From contig CAVWQS010000012.1 in NCBI GenBank assembly GCA_963757155.1, forward strand, positions 124,001 to 188,000: DNA of 64,000 nucleotides. Direction: 5' to 3'. The DNA comes from DASXQK01 sp963757155 (GTDB taxonomy: Bacteria; Pseudomonadota; Alphaproteobacteria; Dongiales; Dongiaceae). A program made the position numbers and the translations under genes. Each line of letters begins with the position of its first letter. Within the stretch, counting starts at the first letter, position 1. The notes below the pieces were generated by a model. The model searched no databases. It saw only the letters and a list, made by a program, of their open reading frames with translations, and had not been told where the DNA came from. This document shows, piece after piece, positions 1 to 8,182 of the stretch.

Positions 1-1
1 G

Positions 2-313
2 CGCGGCCGGCGCCTGAAGGATATGGCCCAGGCGCTGGGCGTCTCCGAGGCCTATCTCTCGGCGCTGGAGCATGGCCATCGCGGCCGGCCGGGCGGCGGC
101 TTCGTGCAGCAGGTCTCGGCCTATTTCAATCTCGCCTGGGACGATGTGGACGAGCTGCGGCGCCTGGCCGAGCTCTCCCATCCCCGCGTGGTGGTGGACA
201 CATCCGGCCTCGATCCGCTCGCGACGGAACTCGCCAATCGCCTGGCCGAGACCATCGCGGGGCTGGACCCTGAGACGTTGAAGGATTTGCTGGCGCGGCT
301 GGAGAAGCCGTGA
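2..313 (+). CDS. XRE-family helix-turn-helix regulator, 5'-truncated by the window edge
   Basis: The frame is open from the first bases of the window, and the residues before the first ATG at 23 (RGRRLKD) already belong to the fold, so the true start lies upstream. The segment LKDMAQALGVSEAYLSALEHG matches the second half of a Cro/CI-type helix-turn-helix (SEAYLSALE is the recognition helix). About 60 residues follow, rich in Leu and Ala and lacking any recognisable effector domain. It is probably a small DNA-binding regulator of the XRE family. Its target cannot be told from the sequence; the next gene is on the opposite strand. Confidence 0.8.
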   Translation, partial: RGRRLKDMAQALGVSEAYLSALEHGHRGRPGGGFVQQVSAYFNLAWDDVDELRRLAELSHPRVVVDTSGLDPLATELANRLAETIAGLDPETLKDLLARLEKP

Positions 314-335
314 ATTCCTTGTGATTTTCCTGTGT

Positions 336-420
336 CGTCATCCCGGCGAAAGCCGGGATCGGGGCGTGCGGCAAACTGCTGATCATGTGGCCCCTGGACC
401 CGGCTTTCGCCGGGTGACGG
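336..420. repeat. REP-like palindrome pair, CCCGGCGAAAGCCGGG type
   Basis: Two inverted palindromic modules face each other between convergent genes: CGTCATCCCGGCGAAAGCCGGG at the left, and its near complement CCCGGCTTTCGCCGGGTGACG at the right. Each arm forms its own hairpin, and the two arms can also pair with each other. Related copies lie at 40518-40582, 52553-52572 and 56513-56598. Placed at the 3' ends of both neighbours, it could serve as a bidirectional terminator; that role is inference. Confidence 0.75.
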
Positions 421-428
421 AGAGGGGT

Positions 429-686
429 CTACGTCCGCCCGGCGTCCTGGCGGGCCATCCAGCGGCCGACGGAATTGACCAAGCCTTCGTAATCCTGCTC
501 CAGCGCGCCGACGTCCTCATCCTTTCCGGCATCGAGGCGTTGGCGCATCTCGTCATAGCGCCGGCGCGCCTGAAGGACTTCGGCCGAGATCTCGGGATCG
601 GCCACACGCCGCTCCAGCTCGCCCAGCCTTTGGCCGAGCTCGGCGACGCGCCGGCGGAATTCCGCTTGCGAGAGACGAACTTTCAT
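429..686 (-). CDS. Small coiled-coil protein of unknown function
   Basis: An 85-residue, highly charged protein that I do not recognise. The first half (VAELGQRLGELERRVAD) has a heptad-like pattern of Leu/Val with Arg/Glu, suggesting an alpha-helical coiled coil. There is no signal peptide or membrane segment. The start at 686 is chosen because GGAGGA lies four bases upstream; in-frame ATGs at 701 and 710 have no such site. It follows the SDR gene on the same strand after about 66 bases and may be the last gene of the hslV-hslU-SDR transcript. Confidence 0.65.
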   Translation of the reverse strand: MKVRLSQAEFRRRVAELGQRLGELERRVADPEISAEVLQARRRYDEMRQRLDAGKDEDVGALEQDYEGLVNSVGRWMARQDAGRT

Positions 687-752
687 GGGGTCCTCCGCCA
701 TCCTGTCCACCTATCTCAACGACAGGCGGGGACCAGGGTTCCGCGGGGAGGC

Positions 753-1532
753 TTAGAGCTCCGTCCCCACGGTCACGGTCATGCCGCCGTCGACCGTCAG
801 CACATGGCCGTTGACATAGGAGGAGGCGGTACTGGCAAGGAAGACCGTGGGGCCGACCAGCTCCTCCGGCTGGCCCCAGCGATGCAGCGGCGTGCGGCCG
901 CGCACCATGCCGTCGAATTTGGCATTGCTCAGCAGAGGGGCCGTGATGTCGGTGGCGAAGAAGCCCGGCGCGATGGCGTTGCAGAGAATGCCCTGGGGCC
1001 CGAGCTCGGCGGCGAGCGAACGCGTCAGCGACAGGAGGCCGCCCTTGGCCGCGGCATAGGCCGCGATCTCGGCCCGGCCGACGAGGCCGATGGCCGAGGC
1101 GATCATGATGATCCGCCCCCCGCTCGGCGTCTGCTTCATCATGATCGCAGCACCCAGCTGGGCGAGGTGGAAGCAGGCGGTGAGGTCGATATCGATGATG
1201 CGCTGCCAGTCCGCCGCCGTGACCTCGAGCACCGGCTGGCGCTTGGTGACCCCGGCATTGTTGACCAGGATGTCGAGCCGGCCGAGATCGCGTTCGATCT
1301 TCGCGAAGGCCGCGGCGGCCGCGGCGCGATCGGTGACGTCGAAGGGGGCGGCGCTGGCTTTCAGCCCGGCCGCCGTCAGCTCCTCGACCCGGGCCGCCAC
1401 GCCCTCGGGCTTGGTGCCGTTGATCGCCACATGGGCGCCGGCCTCGGCCAGGCCGCGGGCAATGCTCCAGCCCAGGCTGCGGGTCGATCCGGTGACCAGG
1501 GCGACCCGCCCCGTGAGAGAGAAAAGCCCCAT
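753..1532 (-). CDS. SDR-family oxidoreductase, gluconate 5-dehydrogenase-like
   Basis: A classical short-chain dehydrogenase/reductase of 259 residues. The Rossmann cofactor motif TGSTRSLG is near residue 15, NNAG near 92, the catalytic serine in IASAIG near 145, and the active site YAAAK near 159. Extra spacing and the C-terminal LTVDGGMTV are typical of the family. Overall resemblance is to gluconate 5-dehydrogenase/3-oxoacyl-ACP reductase-like SDRs; the substrate is not determinable from sequence alone. It starts 15 bases after hslU on the same strand, so it is probably co-transcribed with the protease genes, although no functional link is evident. Confidence 0.88.
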   Translation of the reverse strand: MGLFSLTGRVALVTGSTRSLGWSIARGLAEAGAHVAINGTKPEGVAARVEELTAAGLKASAAPFDVTDRAAAAAAFAKIERDLGRLDILVNNAGVTKRQPVLEVTAADWQRIIDIDLTACFHLAQLGAAIMMKQTPSGGRIIMIASAIGLVGRAEIAAYAAAKGGLLSLTRSLAAELGPQGILCNAIAPGFFATDITAPLLSNAKFDGMVRGRTPLHRWGQPEELVGPTVFLASTASSYVNGHVLTVDGGMTVTVGTEL

Positions 1533-1547
1533 CCGGTCCTGCCGTAT

Positions 1548-2912
1548 CTAGAGGATGAACTTGCTGAGATCGGTGTTGCGCGCCAGCGGCGCCACGCGCT
1601 CCTGGACATAGGCCGCATCGATGGTGATCTGCTCGCCGGCCCGGTCGGCGGCGCTGAAGCTGATCTCCTCCAGCAGGCGCTCCAGCACCGTATGCAGACG
1701 CCGGGCGCCGATATTCTCGATGCTGCCGTTGATCTCGGCGGCGAGATCGGCCAAAGCATCGATGGCATCGGGAGCGAAATCCAGGGTCACCTTCTCGGTC
1801 GCCAGCAGGGCCTTGTACTGCTTGATCAGGCTGGCCTCGGGCTCCGTCAGAATTCGCTTCAGATCGTCGCGGGTCAGCGCCTGAAGCTCGACGCGGATCG
1901 GCAGCCGGCCCTGCAGCTCGGGCAGCAGATCGGAAGGCTTGGCCAGATGAAAGGCGCCCGAGGCGATGAACAGGATATGGTCGGTCTTCACCGGCCCATG
2001 CTTGGTCGAGACCTGCGTCCCCTCGATCAGCGGCAGGAGATCGCGCTGGACGCCCTCGCGGCTGACATCGGCGCCGATGCGCTCGCTGCGGGCGCAGATC
2101 TTGTCGATCTCGTCGAGGAAGACGATGCCGTTCTGCTCCACGGCGGAGATGGCATCGGCCGTCACCCGCTCCTCGTCCAGCAGCTTGTCGCTCTCCTCCG
2201 CCAGCAGCAGGCGATGGCTGTCGCCGATGGTCACCTTCTTGGTTTTGCTGCGGCCGCCGCCGAAGGCCTTGCCCAGCATGTCGTTCAGATTGACCATGCC
2301 CATGCTGGTGCCGGGCATGCCGGGAATCTCGAAGGTCGGCATGCCCGCGCCGGTGTCGCGCAGCTTCAGCTCGATCTCGCGCTCGTCGAGCTCGCCCGCG
2401 CGCAGCATGCGCCGGAACTTGGACCGTGTGTCGGCCGCCGCCCCCTCGCCCACCAGCGCGTCCAGCACCCGCTCCTCGGCGGCGAGCTCGGCCTTGGCGG
2501 CCACGCCCTTGCGCAGCCGCTCGCGGGTCATGCTGATGGCGATCTCCACGAGATCGCGGATGATCTGCTCGACATCGCGGCCGACATAGCCGACCTCGGT
2601 GAATTTCGTCGCCTCGACCTTGAGGAAGGGCGCCTGGGCCAGGCGGGCCAGGCGGCGCGCGATCTCGGTCTTGCCGACGCCGGTGGGCCCGATCATCAGG
2701 ATGTTCTTGGGCTGCACCTCTTCGCGCAGCCCCTCGGGCAGCTGCTGACGGCGCCAGCGGTTGCGCAGCGCAATGGCGACGGCGCGCTTGGCCTCGCCCT
2801 GGCCGACGATATAGCGGTCGAGCTCGGAGACGATCTCGCGCGGGCTGAAGCCCTCGGCCGGCGGCGGGATTTGCGCGGCTTGCGGCTTGTCGGTGGGGGC
2901 AGCGTCGTTCAT
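1548..2912 (-). CDS. hslU: ATP-dependent protease ATPase subunit HslU
   Basis: The AAA+ unfoldase of the cytoplasmic HslUV protease, 454 residues. Walker A GPTGVGKT is at residues 75-82, the substrate-gripping pore loop GYVG at 108-111, Walker B with the sensor region around IVFLDEIDK, and the conserved C-terminal tail LSKFIL that docks into HslV. The N-terminal LDRYIVGQ matches the family. The start at 2912 gives the normal length; a longer in-frame ATG at 3059 lies inside hslV and is rejected. It begins 13 bases after the hslV stop, so the two subunits form one operon, as in most proteobacteria. Confidence 0.97.
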   Translation of the reverse strand: MNDAAPTDKPQAAQIPPPAEGFSPREIVSELDRYIVGQGEAKRAVAIALRNRWRRQQLPEGLREEVQPKNILMIGPTGVGKTEIARRLARLAQAPFLKVEATKFTEVGYVGRDVEQIIRDLVEIAISMTRERLRKGVAAKAELAAEERVLDALVGEGAAADTRSKFRRMLRAGELDEREIELKLRDTGAGMPTFEIPGMPGTSMGMVNLNDMLGKAFGGGRSKTKKVTIGDSHRLLLAEESDKLLDEERVTADAISAVEQNGIVFLDEIDKICARSERIGADVSREGVQRDLLPLIEGTQVSTKHGPVKTDHILFIASGAFHLAKPSDLLPELQGRLPIRVELQALTRDDLKRILTEPEASLIKQYKALLATEKVTLDFAPDAIDALADLAAEINGSIENIGARRLHTVLERLLEEISFSAADRAGEQITIDAAYVQERVAPLARNTDLSKFIL

Positions 2913-2925
2913 AGGCTTTCGCCCA

Positions 2926-3492
2926 TCATAGGCTCTCAAGCGTGATATTGCGGTTGGTGTAGATGCAGATGTCGGCGGCGATGCCCATGGCCTTGCGGGC
3001 GATGGCCTCGGCCGAGAGCCCCTCGATATCGATGAGGGCGCGGGCGGCGGAGAGCGCATAGGGCCCGCCGGAGCCGATGCCGATCAGCCCTTCCTCGGGC
3101 TCCAGCACATCGCCGGTCCCGGTCAGGACCAGGCTCACCTGCCGGTCGGCCACCGCCATCATCGCCTCCAGCCGGCGGAGATAGCGGTCGGTGCGCCAGT
3201 CCTTGGCCAGCTCGACGCAGGCGCGGGAGAGCTGGCCCGGATGCTGCTCCAGCTTGGCCTCCAGCCGCTCGAACAAGGCGAAGGCATCGGCGGTCGCCCC
3301 GGCGAAGCCGGCGATGACATCGCTCTTGCCCAGCCGGCGCACCTTGCGGGCATTGGATTTGATGACGGTATTGCCGAAGCTCACCTGGCCGTCGCCGGCG
3401 ATCACCACCTGGCCCTGCTTGCGGACCGAGAGGATCGTCGTGCCGTGCCAGGGACCCAGGCCATGGGGAGAGGTGGAAGAGGGATCGGACAT
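2926..3492 (-). CDS. hslV: ATP-dependent protease subunit HslV
   Basis: The proteolytic core of HslUV, 188 residues, homologous to proteasome beta subunits. Catalytic Thr18 follows a 17-residue propeptide ending WHG, in the motif HGTTILSVRK. This longer leader is normal for alphaproteobacteria and absent in E. coli. GDGQVSFG and NARKVRRL are also conserved, and IGSGGPYALSAARAL lies towards the C-terminus. The start at 3492 (MSDPSS) fits alphaproteobacterial homologues; the frame stays open further upstream without conservation. It is transcribed before hslU and divergent from the histidine operon. Confidence 0.97.
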   Translation of the reverse strand: MSDPSSTSPHGLGPWHGTTILSVRKQGQVVIAGDGQVSFGNTVIKSNARKVRRLGKSDVIAGFAGATADAFALFERLEAKLEQHPGQLSRACVELAKDWRTDRYLRRLEAMMAVADRQVSLVLTGTGDVLEPEEGLIGIGSGGPYALSAARALIDIEGLSAEAIARKAMGIAADICIYTNRNITLESL

Positions 3493-3556
3493 GGGCTCCC
3501 ACATAGGCATTCCGGCGATCCGGGCAAGCGGCTTTAGCCGCGGCCAGGGGGGCTGC

Positions 3557-3794
3557 CTATGCCGGCTTCTTGTATTGGAGCAGCAGATGACCCACCGCAG
3601 CGGTCGCCAGCCCAAGAAAGGCAAAGAAGAGATCATGCCAGGGATCTGCCGGCCATCCCGTGACACCGGCGCGGAGCTGCCCGAGGGACCGAGCGAGCAG
3701 GCGCAGGACGGCGAAGAAGAAAATGTAGCCGCCGATTAAGCCGATCAGCCAGCCGAGGACGACGAAGTAGGCCGGCCCAGTAATTTTGGCTCAT
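3557..3794 (-). CDS. Small membrane protein, apparent frameshift near its start
   Basis: A predicted protein of about 78 residues, split between two frames. ATG at 3794 encodes MSQNYWAG; one base out of frame from about 3770 the reading continues as YFVVLGWLIGLIGGYIFFF, then a loop, then DLFFAFLGLATAAVGHLLLQ, ending QYKKPA with a stop at 3557. The two hydrophobic stretches look like transmembrane helices joined by a charged loop. Total length is 238 bases, one more than a multiple of three, consistent with a single extra C in GGCCGGCC. I do not recognise a family. It sits between hslV (same strand) and hisB (divergent). Confidence 0.55.
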
Positions 3795-3865
3795 CGGTTC
3801 TCTCGCCCTGCGCCTGCTTCTGGCGCGAAGGGGGGATGCTGTTACAACCCTGCCGCATTTTCGGG

Positions 3866-4477
3866 ATGGATGCCATGCGCCGGGCCGAGATCACGCGGAA
3901 GACCAAGGAAACGCAAGTGCGGGCCGCCGTCAATCTGGACGGCGAGGGGCGCGCCAAGGTGTCCACGGGGATCGGCTTCCTCGACCATATGCTGGAGCAG
4001 CTCGCCCGCCACAGCCTGATCGACCTCGAGGTCGAGGCGAAGGGCGATCTCCATATCGATTTCCATCACACGACCGAGGATACCGGCATCGTCATCGGCC
4101 AGGCGGTGGCCGAGGCGCTGGGCAGCCGCGCCGGCATCCAGCGCTATGGCGATGCGCTGATCCCGATGGACGAGACCCTGACCCGCGTGGCGCTGGACGC
4201 CTCCAACCGGCCCTATCTCATCTGGAAGGTCGCCTTCACCAAGCCCAAGCTCGGCGAGATGGATACCGAGCTCTTCCGCGAATGGTTTCATGCCTTCGCC
4301 CAGGCCGCGGGGCTGACCCTGCATATCGAGAATCTCTACGGCGAGAACAACCATCATATCGTCGAGAGCTGCTTCAAGGGGCTGGCGCGCGCGCTGCGGG
4401 CGGCGGTCACCATCGATCCGCGCAAGCCCGATGCCGTGCCTTCGACCAAGGGCGTGCTCGGCGGCAGCCTGAGCTAG
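3866..4477 (+). CDS. hisB: Imidazoleglycerol-phosphate dehydratase HisB
   Basis: Catalyses the sixth step of histidine synthesis, dehydrating imidazole glycerol phosphate to imidazole acetol phosphate, with manganese bound by paired histidine motifs. HHTTED is at about residues 67-72 and a second metal motif, ENNHHIVES, lies towards the C-terminus. GFLDHMLEQL near the N-terminus is also diagnostic. About 203 residues: the monofunctional form, without the phosphatase domain of enterobacterial HisB. The start could be ATG 3866 or 3875; neither has a strong ribosome site. It is the first gene of the split histidine operon, with hisH 22 bases downstream. Confidence 0.95.
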   Translation: MDAMRRAEITRKTKETQVRAAVNLDGEGRAKVSTGIGFLDHMLEQLARHSLIDLEVEAKGDLHIDFHHTTEDTGIVIGQAVAEALGSRAGIQRYGDALIPMDETLTRVALDASNRPYLIWKVAFTKPKLGEMDTELFREWFHAFAQAAGLTLHIENLYGENNHHIVESCFKGLARALRAAVTIDPRKPDAVPSTKGVLGGSLS

Positions 4478-4499
4478 CCGCGCTATCGATGGGCGCGCC

Positions 4500-5117
4500 A
4501 TGAAGACCGTCGTCATCGACTACGGCTCCGGCAATCTCCGTTCCGCCGCCAAGGCCCTGGCCGCGGCCGGGGCGGATGTCGAAGTCACCGCCGATCCGGC
4601 GGCGGTGACGGCGGCCGAGCGCATCGTGCTGCCGGGGGTGGGCGCCTTCGCCGATTGCCGGGCCGGCCTCGACCGCCTGCCGGGGATGGTGGAAGCCCTC
4701 GACCAGGCGGTTCGCCGCCAGGGCCGCCCGTTCCTCGGCATCTGCGTCGGCATGCAGCTCATGGCCGAGGCCGGGCTCGAGCATGGCCGCCATGAGGGAC
4801 TCGGCTGGATCGCGGGCGAGGTCGTGCCGCTGGCGCCGCGGCCGGTGAAGATCCCCCATATGGGCTGGAACGAGCTGCACCGGACGCGCGACCATCCGCT
4901 GCTGGCGGGCATCGCCCAAGATGCCGATGTCTATTTCGTCCATAGCTATCACCTGCGCCTCGGCGCTGCCGATGATCTGCTTGCCGGTGCCGATTATGCC
5001 GGTCCCGTGGTGGCGGCCATCGCCCGCGACAACATGGCCGGGGTGCAGTTCCATCCCGAGAAGAGCCAGGCGACGGGGCTCCGCCTGCTCGCCAATTTCC
5101 TCGACTGGCGGCCCTGA
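4500..5117 (+). CDS. hisH: Imidazole glycerol phosphate synthase, glutaminase subunit HisH
   Basis: Class I glutamine amidotransferase subunit that supplies ammonia to HisF in the IGP synthase complex. The nucleophile Cys82 lies in FLGICVGMQLM, and the His-Glu pair of the triad is in VQFHPEKSQ near the C-terminus. The N-terminal VVIDYGSGNLRS is typical. At 205 residues it has family length. It lies between hisB and an acetyltransferase gene. Its partner hisF lies about 9 kb away, beyond the inserted glycan genes. Confidence 0.96.
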   Translation: MKTVVIDYGSGNLRSAAKALAAAGADVEVTADPAAVTAAERIVLPGVGAFADCRAGLDRLPGMVEALDQAVRRQGRPFLGICVGMQLMAEAGLEHGRHEGLGWIAGEVVPLAPRPVKIPHMGWNELHRTRDHPLLAGIAQDADVYFVHSYHLRLGAADDLLAGADYAGPVVAAIARDNMAGVQFHPEKSQATGLRLLANFLDWRP

Positions 5118-5123
5118 CGCCCA

Positions 5124-5642
5124 ATGGCGAGCACCTCCATCGAGAGGCTGACCAAGCTCTCCAAGCTCGATCTGCAGGAGCTCTGCGAGGCGGCGGATGA
5201 CGGTATCCGCGCCGGCGGCGGCTTCGGCTGGCTGACGCCGCCGCAGCGCCAGGCCATGGAGAATTATTGGAAGGGCGTGCTGCTGGTGCCGGAGCGCAGC
5301 CTCCTCGTCGGCCGGCTCGACGGCGTCATCTGCGCCACCGCCCAGCTCATCCGCCCCCCGCGCAACAACGAGGCCCAGGCCCATACCGCCCAGCTCACGA
5401 CCAATTTCGTCGCCCCCTGGGCGCGCGGCCACGGGCTCGCCCGCGGCATCGTGCTGGCGGTGGAGGAGGAGGCCCGGGTCCAGGGAGTCAGCGTCCTCAA
5501 TCTCGACGTGCGCGAAACCCAGGAGGCCGCAATCCAGCTCTACCAGTCGCTGGGCTATAGCCACTACGGGACCCACCCGCGCTACGCCCGCGTCGACGGG
5601 CAATGGGTGGCGGGGCTGTTCTTCTGGAAGGATCTGGCCTAG
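5124..5642 (+). CDS. GNAT-family N-acetyltransferase
   Basis: A 172-residue protein of the Gcn5-related acetyltransferase fold. The acetyl-CoA pyrophosphate loop appears as WARGHGLARGI near residues 98-108, followed by the helix and the beta strand SVLNLDVRETQ. The late motif AIQLYQSLGY is the standard GNAT motif B. The substrate is unknown. It begins six bases after the hisH stop and is therefore cotranscribed with hisB and hisH, but nothing in the sequence says whether it acts in histidine metabolism or is a passenger. Confidence 0.88.
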   Translation: MASTSIERLTKLSKLDLQELCEAADDGIRAGGGFGWLTPPQRQAMENYWKGVLLVPERSLLVGRLDGVICATAQLIRPPRNNEAQAHTAQLTTNFVAPWARGHGLARGIVLAVEEEARVQGVSVLNLDVRETQEAAIQLYQSLGYSHYGTHPRYARVDGQWVAGLFFWKDLA

Positions 5643-5775
5643 GCCCTCGGGGCCGGGGCTCAGGAACGGGGATACTGCCATCGCAATGCCGCTTTATCGC
5701 ACCCTCGACGACAACAGGCGAACGACCACACATGCCGCCCTTGGCTGAAGACCGCGGGATGCCAGGGACCGGCCG

Positions 5776-8079
5776 ATGAAAGACATGCGTGTCGCGGCGT
5801 CGGGGGCGCGGAATCGCACGGCTCGAGCCATCCGCTCGCTTTCGCGGATGCCGCGACAGCACCAGGCTCTTGTCCTTCTCCTCATCCTCGGACTCCTTGC
5901 CCTTCTGTTCGATGTCTCCCGAGCGATCGGTCCAACGCAAGTCGTCCGGCCACTGGTGGGTAAGGCGGACTGGACTGTGATGGGCCAAATGTTTGCCTTT
6001 ACGAATCCCATCGACTTGGATGAGATCCCGGCGCCCATCGCGCGAGACGGGCAAATGGCGCGCTGGCGGTCCTGGAGCCCGCAGACGCAGGGCACCATAG
6101 GCTCCGTTTCGACGTCGCCTTTCACCGTTCCCGCCTACATGGCGGTACCCTATGTCGGCTTCCCAGGCGAGCGCCCGGGCAACGAGATCGTGTTGCGATG
6201 CGAGTCCGACGGCCGGGAACTCAGAGTGGCGACGCTCAGGACGAACAACCAATGGGCGACGGTGTTCCTGCGCACCGCGAGCTTCTGCCCCGGCCAAGCC
6301 CGCCTCGTGGCTCGCGTAGCTGACAAAGACTTCTTGATTGGTATCGGCACGCCCTATGAAATTTCGTCGGCGCTCTATTATGCGCAGACCCAGTTCGGCC
6401 CGCGCGCGCTCGTTGTCATCCTCAGTTGGGCGCTGATCCTCGCCATCTGGGCGTCCTGCAGCTGCCTCGCGACGCGGGTGTGCCATGCCGTTGACCCTTT
6501 CGCAGCCGGCTTTGTCGGCGTCGGCGCCTCGGGTATGGCGGTCTTTGCCGCCTTCACGGCGTCACCCGTGCTGGGACGATGGGTGGCCCTTGGCGTTGCG
6601 GTAAGCGCCATCCTTTACCTCGCCATGATCCTTTGGCGCGATACGTTCCGCTTGAAGCATTTCCTGGCGAGCTACCGGCTGGCATTCCTGCTTTGGCTCG
6701 GCGTTGCTCTGACCTATACGGCCTTCGTCAGCGCTGCCGATAGCGGCGGGGGGAGCTGGGCGATCAACGGCCTGTTCAGCCCGCTCCGGTGGTCGAGCGA
6801 CAACCAACTGCCGATGATAATATCGGAGGGCTTATTAAACGGCACGCAGCTCGATCGGATTCTTTACGATAGTTGGTATGCCACGGATCGCACCCCCCTG
6901 CTCTCCGCCCTTCTGCTGCTTCCCCGGACTCTCCTGATCGGCCCACTCGCCAGGTTCTTTGGATCAACCTTCATTTCGCTGGGCTACATGATGGCAGGCA
7001 TCACGATCCTGTCGACTTGGGCTGCCGTGATCGTCTGGTTCTGTCGCAGATTCTTGATCAATTGCGTCTGGGTCGTCGTGGTACTGGCAATGACGAGCCC
7101 GTTTCTTCTATTCAATACCGTCTACATCTGGCCCAAGATACTGGGCGCGAGCTACGTCGTCGTCGCCTTTGCATTACTCTGCCGGCCGACCCCCCGATCC
7201 CAGGAACAATCCGCCGACATCGTTGTCGTGGCCCTTTGTGCCGTGCTCGCCTATCTCGCCCACGCCAGCAATGCCTTTGCGCTGGTGCCTCTTGCCGGCT
7301 ATTTCGCCGGATCGATTTGGCGTGCTGGCATGCGCATGATTGCCGTGGCCGTGCTTGCAGCCGTCCTCGTCTATCTGCCGTGGGCCTATTGGCAAATCGT
7401 CGTGCAGCCGGGCGGAAATGCTTTGCTCAGATATGCCCTGGCGGGCAAATTTGGCTTTGATGAACGGCAAATCTCCGTGCTGGCTGCCGCTCTCGACGCC
7501 TACGCCAGATTGGGCGTCCAAGGATGGCTTGACGCCAAGTTAAGAGCACTCGAGATGCTGGTACGCATCGATGCAAATTGGGCGCGATCCGGAGAAATCG
7601 CTCTTTTGCCACCGGGAGATCGTGCTTTCGGCGCCGACCGAGTGCGAGATTTTTACGTTGTTGCCAGAACGTTTGGGATCGCCGCCTTGGGTCTCGTTTT
7701 CATCTTTGTGCGCACCACGCAGTTGGAGGCCGGGCTTGAGGCTCGAAAGGCCCTGCGCAGCGCCCTGGTGATCGGAGCTTCCGGCATCTTGCTCATGGTC
7801 CTCGCAACCTTTCCTGATCCGATCGTTCATCAACTGGCTTATGGATCGCTTCTCCTTATTCTGATTGCCGGAGCTTGCGGCATGGCGGCGTTGCGGCCAA
7901 AACTTGCTACGCCGCTGACGATAGTTGGGGCTGCTTACACGGTCGTTGTCTGGGTTGCTGCACCGCTCGTCGTTGCCGAGCGCCTCGTCATCTCGGGTCT
8001 GGTCGGAATGCTGGTTGGAATTGGCCTGATCGCGGCGTGCCTGTGGGCATCGACCAAAGAAGATCCGGCGACCGAATAG
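5776..8079 (+). CDS. Large polytopic membrane protein, GT-C glycosyltransferase-like
   Basis: A 767-residue inner-membrane protein. An N-terminal helix (ALVLLLILGLLALLF) is followed by about 140 soluble, probably periplasmic residues, then roughly ten to twelve hydrophobic segments. The layout resembles GT-C glycosyltransferases and flippase-like glycan assembly proteins that use polyprenyl-phosphate sugars, but I cannot identify a catalytic motif with confidence. GC content is visibly lower than in the his genes (a sampled 60-base line has about 55% G+C), and TTA codons occur near 6834-6838. This suggests horizontal origin. It converges on the GT39-like gene 104 bases away. An alternative start is the ATG at 5785. 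Confidence 0.65.
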   Translation: MKDMRVAASGARNRTARAIRSLSRMPRQHQALVLLLILGLLALLFDVSRAIGPTQVVRPLVGKADWTVMGQMFAFTNPIDLDEIPAPIARDGQMARWRSWSPQTQGTIGSVSTSPFTVPAYMAVPYVGFPGERPGNEIVLRCESDGRELRVATLRTNNQWATVFLRTASFCPGQARLVARVADKDFLIGIGTPYEISSALYYAQTQFGPRALVVILSWALILAIWASCSCLATRVCHAVDPFAAGFVGVGASGMAVFAAFTASPVLGRWVALGVAVSAILYLAMILWRDTFRLKHFLASYRLAFLLWLGVALTYTAFVSAADSGGGSWAINGLFSPLRWSSDNQLPMIISEGLLNGTQLDRILYDSWYATDRTPLLSALLLLPRTLLIGPLARFFGSTFISLGYMMAGITILSTWAAVIVWFCRRFLINCVWVVVVLAMTSPFLLFNTVYIWPKILGASYVVVAFALLCRPTPRSQEQSADIVVVALCAVLAYLAHASNAFALVPLAGYFAGSIWRAGMRMIAVAVLAAVLVYLPWAYWQIVVQPGGNALLRYALAGKFGFDERQISVLAAALDAYARLGVQGWLDAKLRALEMLVRIDANWARSGEIALLPPGDRAFGADRVRDFYVVARTFGIAALGLVFIFVRTTQLEAGLEARKALRSALVIGASGILLMVLATFPDPIVHQLAYGSLLLILIAGACGMAALRPKLATPLTIVGAAYTVVVWVAAPLVVAERLVISGLVGMLVGIGLIAACLWASTKEDPATE

Positions 8080-8182
8080 CACAGGCGATGCCGTAAGCGG
8101 AAAGTCACCCCGGTACCCAAGAACGCACCTTGGCTACGGGGGCAAAAACCTTCTCGACTTATGCGTTTGGCGGTCACACTCG

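Noticed and set aside
321..2945. An 874-codon plus-strand open frame
   Set aside because: It is antisense to hslU and the SDR gene, with low-complexity Asp/Gly/Leu-rich translation and no recognisable motif; an artefact of high GC.
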